64,000 nt of DNA from Aeromicrobium sp. A1-2 (GTDB lineage: Bacteria; Actinomycetota; Actinomycetes; Propionibacteriales; Nocardioidaceae). The position numbers and the translations under genes were made by a program. The DNA is taken from positions 434,001 through 498,000 of the forward strand of contig NZ_CP027482.1 of the NCBI RefSeq assembly GCF_003443875.1, given 5' to 3'. The notes below the pieces were generated by a model. That model made no database searches. It was not told the origin of the DNA and was given only the letters and a program-made list of their open reading frames with translations. This document shows positions 63,697-64,000 of the stretch, piece after piece. Every line of letters begins with the position of its first letter. The stretch's first letter is position 1.

Positions 63697-64000
63697 TCAG
63701 AGCAGCTGGGCGGCCAGCAGGCCGTCTCCCACCGGAAGCAGCACGCTGCGCAGTCGCTCGTCGTTCCTGACGCGCTGCACGACCTCGCGGATCGCGGCCG
63801 TCTCCGGATCGCGCTGCGCGGGGTCGGCGACGCGATCGTGCCACAGCGCGTTGTCGAACACGATGATTCCGCCGGGCCGCACGAGGCGCATCGACTGTTC
63901 GAGGTATTCGCCGTACTCAACCTTGTCGCCGTCGAGGAACACGACGTCGTAGCCAGCGTCGGTCAGCCTGGGCATGACGTCGAGGCCAGATCCGGCGATG
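63697..64000 (-). CDS. SAM-dependent O-methyltransferase (family 3), C-terminal part
   Basis: About 101 codons to the right edge; the start lies outside the window. The sequence GYDVVFLDGDKVEYGEYLEQ and RPGGIIVFDNALWHDRVADP is typical of catechol-O-methyltransferase-like enzymes, with the metal-binding Asp in FLDGDK and the Asp-Asn of FDNALW. M. tuberculosis Rv1220c is the syntenic relative. Acceptor not readable. The 21-base gap before it holds no hairpin. Confidence 0.88.
   Translation of the reverse strand, partial: IAGSGLDVMPRLTDAGYDVVFLDGDKVEYGEYLEQSMRLVRPGGIIVFDNALWHDRVADPAQRDPETAAIREVVQRVRNDERLRSVLLPVGDGLLAAQLL

Overview
The window is high-GC DNA with dense operons, many GTG/TTG starts, and start/stop overlaps of the ATGA, GTGA or TGATG type. 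Gene content is that of an actinobacterium: DUF3117 protein, LpdA-type flavoprotein, acyl-CoA carboxylase with epsilon subunit, FolP2-like protein, HspR-type operator at lon. Gene order is compatible with Nocardioidaceae (Aeromicrobium or Nocardioides relatives); the genus is an inference. No rRNA, tRNA, IS element, prophage or CRISPR array was seen.

Layout. (1) 1-20.6 kb is a nucleoside salvage and catabolism locus: nucleoside ABC permease end, cytidine deaminase, a cytochrome P450, thymidine phosphorylase, MaoC hydratase, adenosine deaminase, uridine-kinase-like protein, two aldehyde dehydrogenase proteins (one short and apparently non-catalytic), deoxyribose-phosphate aldolase, secreted 5'-nucleotidase, phosphosugar mutase, NAD epimerase, purine nucleoside phosphorylase and LpdA. 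It recalls the cdd-deoA-add...pmmB-deoD...lpdA neighbourhood of Mycobacterium tuberculosis. Lon and a fused 2-oxoacid dehydrogenase E1 are inserted in it. (2) 20.7-24.8 kb holds a secreted cell-wall protein (PGRP-type amidase, six FN3 units, SpoIID/LytB domain) broken by two identical one-base contractions inside nearly identical repeats. (3) 25-38 kb is a housekeeping block: acyl-CoA carboxylase (alpha, beta, epsilon), Maf, BirA, PH-domain membrane protein, Rv1264-type adenylyl cyclase, PurK/PurE, PPOX flavoprotein and two acyl-CoA dehydrogenases. (4) 39.5-56.7 kb is an accessory catabolic island around an IclR regulator. To its left lie a CaiB-type CoA transferase, a paired acyl-CoA dehydrogenase and an SDR. 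To its right lie a complete quaternary-amine-type ABC importer, an AruI-like ThDP decarboxylase, an aldehyde dehydrogenase, an aminotransferase, an SDR, a thiolase, a Glu/Leu-type dehydrogenase and an MDR alcohol dehydrogenase. (5) 58.3-64 kb resembles the Rv1202-Rv1220c neighbourhood: DapE, LOG, FolP2-like, Tag, coiled-coil membrane protein, DUF3117, and an O-methyltransferase running off the end.

How they work together. Region 1 can import nucleosides, deaminate them, split them by phosphorolysis, isomerise pentose-1-phosphate, cleave deoxyribose-5-phosphate to glyceraldehyde-3-phosphate and acetaldehyde, and oxidise the acetaldehyde. Region 4 reads as import of a cationic amino acid or betaine, transamination, 2-oxoacid decarboxylation, aldehyde oxidation, CoA activation and beta-oxidation; the substrate is unknown. 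Convergent gene ends often carry GAGCCTG-type inverted repeats, and several genes look leaderless, with a TANNNT-like box 6-7 nt before the start codon.
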